The position numbers were made by a program, and so were the translations under genes. The notes beneath the pieces are model-generated. The model was not told the origin of the DNA. It searched no databases and was given only the letters and a program-made list of their open reading frames with translations. Positions 6,678 to 9,943 of a stretch of 9,943 nucleotides of DNA are shown here, piece by piece (positions within the stretch are counted from its first letter, which is position 1; the number at the start of each line of letters is the position of its first letter). The DNA comes from Treponema sp. Its GTDB lineage: Bacteria > Spirochaetota > Spirochaetia > Treponematales > Breznakiellaceae. The stretch covers positions 1 through 9,943 of the forward strand of contig JAISND010000032.1 in NCBI GenBank assembly GCA_031276615.1. Direction: 5' to 3'.

Positions 6678-7646
6678 ATGAAAACATTTACCGGAAAAAA
6701 AATCCTGGCCGGCCTGTTCCTGTGCGCGGCCGGATTTCTTGCGGCGCAGCAGGCTGAAAGAGTTACCGTTTACGGTCTCAAGGGGCCGTCGGGCATTGCC
6801 CTGATACGGCTTTTTGAGAATCCCCCGCGGGCCGCCGGCTTTGAGCTAAAGGCGGAAGCCCTTGCCCAGGCCGACCTTATGGCGGCGAAATTTATCTCCG
6901 GAGAGGCGAAGATCGGCATTCTGCCGCCTAACGTGGCCGCGAAAATAGCGTCCTCCGGGAAAGGCATACAGGTTGCCGCGGTTACCGGCGGCGGCATGCT
7001 GAGTCTCCTTTCGGCGGATCCTTCGGTGCGGCGTTTTGAGGATTTGAAAGGCAAGTCCGTCGAAGTCGCGGGCCAGGGCGCGACTCCCGACTATGTGTTC
7101 AGAAAAATCCTGCTTTCCAGGGGGATCAATCCTGACCGGGATGTCAGCCTTGGCTATTCCCTGGCCTACCCCGAAATCGCCCAGTCCCTTATCGCGGGCC
7201 GCGTGAATATTGCCCTGCTGCCGGAGCCTTTCGCCACCATGGCCAGGGCGGGCAACGGAAGGCTGATCACGGTGGGCAATATTCAGGACGAGTGGGCGAA
7301 GCTGCACCCCGGCGCTTCGGCGGACTACCCCATGACCGTGCTTGTGCTGGACCGCGATTTTGCGGCCGCCCGCCCCGCCCTCATCAGGGCCGTCCTCGAC
7401 GCCGTAAAGGATTCCGTGGAGTGGGTGACAGGCCACCCGGCCGAGGCGGGGCAGCTTGTTGAAAAGCACGAACTCGGCCTCAAGGCGCAGGTGGCAGGCG
7501 CCGCCATTCCCCACAGCAACTATGTGTTCATCCCCGCCCCGCAGGCGCGGCAAAGCCTTGAAGCCCTGTTCCGGGCCTTTCTGGATTTTGCCCCGGCTTC
7601 CATAGGCGGGGCGCTGCCCGGGGACGGTTTCTATTACCGGTATTAG
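6678..7646 (+). CDS. ABC importer substrate-binding protein, SsuA/TauA/NitT class
   Basis: This 323-residue protein starts at ATG 6678, set by the SD AAGGAGG (6667-6673). The frame continues 40 codons upstream, but that part lacks an SD and would bury the signal peptide. The N-terminus (Lys residues, then ILAGLFLCAAGFLAA) is a signal peptide with likely cleavage after LAA before QQ. Cys does not sit in a good lipobox, so it is probably periplasmic. The body follows the NMT1/COG0715 pattern: VTVYGLKGPSG, KIGILPPNVAAKIA, GGGMLSLL, FEDLKGKSVEV, and SLIAGRVNIALLPEPFA. This class binds sulfonates, taurine, nitrate or pyrimidine-type ligands; the substrate cannot be assigned. It is the first gene of a binding protein-permease-ATPase operon, downstream of a TetR regulator. 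Confidence 0.9.
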   Translation: MKTFTGKKILAGLFLCAAGFLAAQQAERVTVYGLKGPSGIALIRLFENPPRAAGFELKAEALAQADLMAAKFISGEAKIGILPPNVAAKIASSGKGIQVAAVTGGGMLSLLSADPSVRRFEDLKGKSVEVAGQGATPDYVFRKILLSRGINPDRDVSLGYSLAYPEIAQSLIAGRVNIALLPEPFATMARAGNGRLITVGNIQDEWAKLHPGASADYPMTVLVLDRDFAAARPALIRAVLDAVKDSVEWVTGHPAEAGQLVEKHELGLKAQVAGAAIPHSNYVFIPAPQARQSLEALFRAFLDFAPASIGGALPGDGFYYRY

Positions 7647-8481
7647 CCCCGCCGGAGGGGATTCCCGCGAAAAAACGGCGCGTCCCCGGAAACCCGGCGG
7701 CGCGTCCCCGGAATCAAAAGGCCGGCCTGATACCCGGAGGAATTCCTCCGCTTTCTGGGCTTTTGCGGGAATCCTCGTTCTCCTTGTCCTTTGGGAAACC
7801 GCTTCCCTTCTGCTGAAGAGCGGCATTTTGCTCCCCGGCCCCCTGCCGGTACTGCGCAGGCTGCTTGGCCTTGTCACGACAAGGCGCTTCCTTCTGGCGC
7901 TCGGGAACAGTTTTTTGCGCGTAACGCTGGGGATGCTCATTTCGGCGCCCCTGGGCATTGCCGCGGGAACCGCCGCGGGGCTTAACCGGGCCGCCGGGGC
8001 GCTGCTCAGGCCCCTCTTTCAGGTAATCTCCGCCACTCCGGTAATGTCCGTCATCCTCATAGCCTTTCTCTGGTTCGGCCAGGATCGTACCCCGGTGTTT
8101 ACCGCCTTCCTCATGGTTTTTCCGGTCATGGCCGCGAATACCCTTGCCGGCATCCAGGCCCTGGACAGGGGGCTGGTGGAACTTTTTGAGGTGTACCGTC
8201 TTTCCCGGCGGGAAAGGATACTCTCCCTCTACCTTCCGGGCATTGTTCCCTTTGTCCTGGGAGGGCTGAGGAGCGGGCTTTCCCTGTGCTGGAAGGTCGT
8301 GGTTGCCGCGGAGGTGCTGATCCAGCCGCGCCGCGCCCTGGGCACGGGCATGCAGAACGCCAAGGCCCAGCTTGAAACCGCGGAGCTTTTGGCCTGGACC
8401 GTGGCCACGGTCTGCGCCGCCGGCCTTTCCTCCCTCATCCTGAGCCTGGTTTTGAAGGGGCTTGAAAGGCGGCCCCGATGA
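7642..8481 (+). CDS. ABC importer permease, SsuC/TauC class (start codon unclear)
   Basis: The inner-membrane permease of the importer belongs to the BPD_transp_1/COG0600 type. Six likely membrane segments are visible: WAFAGILVLLVLW, LGMLISAPLGIAAG, SATPVMSVILIAFLWFG, VFTAFLMVFPVMAAN, a segment around SLCWKVVVAAEVLI, and WTVATVCAAGLSSLILSL. The cytoplasmic loop that docks on the ATPase reads ELFEVYRLSRRERILSLYLPGIVP, a degenerate EAA motif with Arg where Gly is common. The first conventional in-frame start is TTG 7828 (217 residues), but that removes segment 1 and its basic N-terminus. The frame is open back to the TAG at 7603 with no ATG, GTG or TTG. I give the extent from ATT 7642, which overlaps the binding-protein stop (ATTAG), as a tentative start (279 residues). 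The stop overlaps the ATPase start (ATGA). Confidence 0.85.
   Translation: MSPAGGDSREKTARPRKPGGASPESKGRPDTRRNSSAFWAFAGILVLLVLWETASLLLKSGILLPGPLPVLRRLLGLVTTRRFLLALGNSFLRVTLGMLISAPLGIAAGTAAGLNRAAGALLRPLFQVISATPVMSVILIAFLWFGQDRTPVFTAFLMVFPVMAANTLAGIQALDRGLVELFEVYRLSRRERILSLYLPGIVPFVLGGLRSGLSLCWKVVVAAEVLIQPRRALGTGMQNAKAQLETAELLAWTVATVCAAGLSSLILSLVLKGLERRPR
7676..7713. repeat. 16-bp direct repeat with 22-bp period
   Basis: CGGCGCGTCCCCGGAA occurs at 7676-7691 and again at 7698-7713, offset by 22 bases. This looks like a short tandem duplication. Because 22 is not a multiple of three, it would shift any reading frame passing through, which matters for the missing permease start. Confidence 0.7.
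7735..7750. repeat. 16-bp perfect palindrome CGGAGGAATTCCTCCG
   Basis: The palindrome contains an SD-like GGAGG (7736-7740) that would be masked by its own right half if it folded or dimerised. It sits directly before the codons for the first permease membrane segment. No start codon lies at SD distance after it. Confidence 0.5.
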
Positions 8482-9278
8482 AAGTACCGGACATTTCCGT
8501 CAGAAATCTCCGTTTCGGCTTCGGCGATAAAGTTATTTTCGAGAATTTTTCCCTTGAACTGGGCGCGGGCGGGGCGGGCGGCCTTGCGGGAAAAGACGGC
8601 GGCCCCCCTGCCGTTTCCGGGCCCCCGCAGGAGCGGGACAATCCGCTGGTCATACTTGGCCCCTCGGGCTGCGGCAAAACGACCCTGCTCAGGCTTCTGG
8701 CGGGGCTGCTCCGTCCCTGGTCCGGCGAGATAGAGACAGCGCCCCCGGCCGGGGAGACCGGGCTTTGCTCCTTTGTGTTTCAGGAACCGCGGCTCCTGCC
8801 CTGGAAAACGGCCCTGGAAAACGCGAGCCTCCCCATCGAGCGCCTGCTGGGAAAACGGGAAGCCCGGGAAAGGGCAGGGCACTGCCTCGACATGGTTTCG
8901 CTGGGGGATTTTCGCGAGGCCTTTCCGGAGGAGCTTTCCGGGGGGCAGAAGCAGCGGGTAAGCATAGCCCGGGCCTTTGCCTGTCCCGGCCCGTTTTTGC
9001 TTATGGACGAGCCCTTCCAGTCCCTGGATATTCCGCTGCGCAGGAATCTTCTCGATCTGACAAAGAAGCTCCTTGAAAGCGAGCCCCGCCGCCTTGTCGC
9101 GGCAAGCCACGATCCCGGGGAGGCCCTGTACCTTGGCAGGCGCGTTATCGTGCTGGGCCAGGCCCCGCGGGGCATTGTCCTCGACCTGGCCGTGGGGGAA
9201 AAACTTCCGCCCGCGGAACGCGCCGAACTGGAGGAGCGTATTCTTTCCGTTCTAAGCCAGGGTTTTGCGGCGGAATGA
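8478..9278 (+). CDS. ABC importer ATP-binding protein, SsuB/TauB class
   Basis: This 266-residue ATPase powers the importer at the inner face of the membrane. Motifs: Walker A GPSGCGKTT (61-69), Q-loop VFQEPRLLPW (Gln102), signature LSGGQKQRVSIARA (153-166), Walker B LLMDEP (174-179), D-loop SLD (182-184), and H-loop His211 in AASHDPGEAL. These agree with the COG1116 group, paired with COG0600 permeases and COG0715 binding proteins. The start ATG overlaps the permease stop (ATGA, 8478-8481), so translation is probably coupled. A Gly/Pro-rich insert of about 25 residues (29-55) separates the first beta strands from Walker A; related proteins usually have only a short turn there. Substrate is undetermined. 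No clear terminator is seen downstream. Confidence 0.95.
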   Translation: MKVPDISVRNLRFGFGDKVIFENFSLELGAGGAGGLAGKDGGPPAVSGPPQERDNPLVILGPSGCGKTTLLRLLAGLLRPWSGEIETAPPAGETGLCSFVFQEPRLLPWKTALENASLPIERLLGKREARERAGHCLDMVSLGDFREAFPEELSGGQKQRVSIARAFACPGPFLLMDEPFQSLDIPLRRNLLDLTKKLLESEPRRLVAASHDPGEALYLGRRVIVLGQAPRGIVLDLAVGEKLPPAERAELEERILSVLSQGFAAE

Positions 9279-9357
9279 AAGGAGGAACAAACGCGGTTTT
9301 TTCATGGCGCTCTTTTCCTCCAAAAAAACCTGAAAGTGTACCGGACCTTAGCCCCGC
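9279..9357. other. Convergent intergenic gap, no clear terminator
   Basis: The gap separates the ABC operon from the convergent lipoprotein gene. GGAGGAA (9281-9287) and TTCCTCC (9316-9322) are complementary but 28 bases apart, without a compact GC-rich stem. A run of seven A (9323-9329) would be a T tract on the minus strand. I cannot support a strong intrinsic terminator for either gene. Confidence 0.4.
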
Positions 9358-9930
9358 TCAGTTCCCTTCCTCAACAGGAAGCGGCTTAAACCCGGTAATG
9401 GCAAGGTAACGGTCGAAACTCCCGATCATTTCCGGGTCATTAAGTTCATCCAAAAAAAGACGAACATACAAGGGAATATGATACTCCGGATCGTACTCGA
9501 CCTCGATACACGCCCTCATTTTCGGATACTTCCCGCTGTCCCGGATTTCCCGGTACTCCTGATACGTCTCGGCTATGTGGTCGTAAAAACAGCTTATGGT
9601 ACTGTTCTCTTTGCCGTTTAAATACCACCACCAGTCACCTTCGGCCGCCTGGTTTTCCGCATACCAGGGGTCGGGATCCGCCAGCTCGGTATCGCTTACG
9701 GCGCCTCCGCGGACCGTGATCCGTACCAGGGGGCCCGGCATGTAAGTATCATATCTCTGTTCGAACTGATAGTCCTTCAATCCCCCGGCTTCCCAGGCCG
9801 CCCGCTCCCGCTCAAAGGCTTCCCCGTCGAATTCTATTACGATGTCGTCGTCCGGAGACGTCTTGCAGGAAACAAGGAGGGCAAACCCTATAATACAGAA
9901 AAACTTCCGACTCCCAGGAGCCTGTTGCAC
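9358..9930 (-). CDS. Putative lipoprotein, DUF6174-like
   Basis: From GTG 9930 the protein has 190 residues. It begins with a basic n-region (SRK), a hydrophobic stretch (FFCIIGFALL) and the lipobox LVSC with Cys22, so it is a probable lipid-anchored protein. The mature part, including AWEAGGLKDYQFEQRY and PGPLVRITVRGGAV, resembles the pattern of DUF6174 proteins, whose function is unknown; this is recognition by eye. It is acidic (many Asp/Glu) and Tyr/Trp-rich (GDWWWYLNG). The frame stays open upstream to the window edge without a stop, so the true start may be outside the window. It converges on the ABC operon and is unlikely to share its regulation. Confidence 0.8.
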   Translation of the reverse strand: MQQAPGSRKFFCIIGFALLVSCKTSPDDDIVIEFDGEAFERERAAWEAGGLKDYQFEQRYDTYMPGPLVRITVRGGAVSDTELADPDPWYAENQAAEGDWWWYLNGKENSTISCFYDHIAETYQEYREIRDSGKYPKMRACIEVEYDPEYHIPLYVRLFLDELNDPEMIGSFDRYLAITGFKPLPVEEGN

Positions 9931-9943
9931 TTGTGGATTTTTT

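Noticed and set aside
6846..7958. 370-codon minus-strand frame opposite the binding protein and permease
   Set aside because: Translation is low-complexity Arg/Gly/Pro with no motif, while the plus strand has clear signal peptide and family patterns.
8229..9110. 293-codon minus-strand frame opposite the ATPase
   Set aside because: The opposite strand encodes Walker A, signature and Walker B; the minus frame has no domain.
9252..9305. 17-codon minus-strand ORF (MKKPRLFLL...) with an upstream GGAGG
   Set aside because: The SD is too far (about 11 bases) and the frame ends inside the ATPase on the other strand; probably chance.
9275..9409. Plus-strand 44-codon ORF overlapping the ATPase stop as ATGA
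   Set aside because: It runs antisense into the lipoprotein gene, has no SD of its own and no recognisable features.

Overview
The window (about 10 kb, G+C-rich, tightly packed) looks like an ordinary bacterial chromosome segment. The most likely source is a spirochaete of the Treponema type. This rests on the gene mix: a HrpA-like DEAH helicase, a glycolytic-type pyruvate phosphate dikinase (PPDK), and a small lipoprotein resembling the DUF6174 group. It is an inference, not proof. I see no rRNA, tRNA, CRISPR array, transposase or phage gene.

Layout. (1) 2546 to the left edge, minus strand: a DEAH-box RNA helicase whose C-terminus lies outside the window. (2) 2547-2719: a short divergent promoter region with overlapping -10 elements for the two strands and an 11-bp inverted repeat around a second -10 box. 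(3) 2720-5614, plus strand: ppdK, a complete PPDK followed in the same frame by an 81-residue Lys/Ala/Pro tail like histone H1-like proteins. A strong internal Shine-Dalgarno (SD) sequence and ATG at 5408 suggest the tail is, or recently was, a separate small gene. A rho-independent terminator follows at 5657-5685. (4) 5831-6535: a TetR-family regulator preceded by a possible 19-codon coupled leader ORF. (5) 6678-9278: a three-gene ABC importer of the SsuA/TauA/NitT class (binding protein, permease, ATPase). The permease has no usual start codon for its first membrane segment. The ATPase overlaps the permease by ATGA. (6) 9358-9930, minus strand: a small lipoprotein, converging on the ABC operon.

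How the parts may work together. PPDK interconverts PEP/AMP/PPi and pyruvate/ATP/Pi at the end of glycolysis. The basic tail, if made alone, would be a nucleoid-type DNA-binding peptide. The TetR regulator lies directly upstream of the ABC importer in the same orientation, with TGTC/GACA dyads over the likely importer promoter, so it probably controls the importer. The substrate cannot be read from the sequence.

The most unusual item is the PPDK/H1-like junction: a six-A run where removing one base would end PPDK with a TAA just before the SD of the tail gene. I found no clear multi-gene system of a new kind. The rest is ordinary housekeeping and transport with a few odd translation signals.
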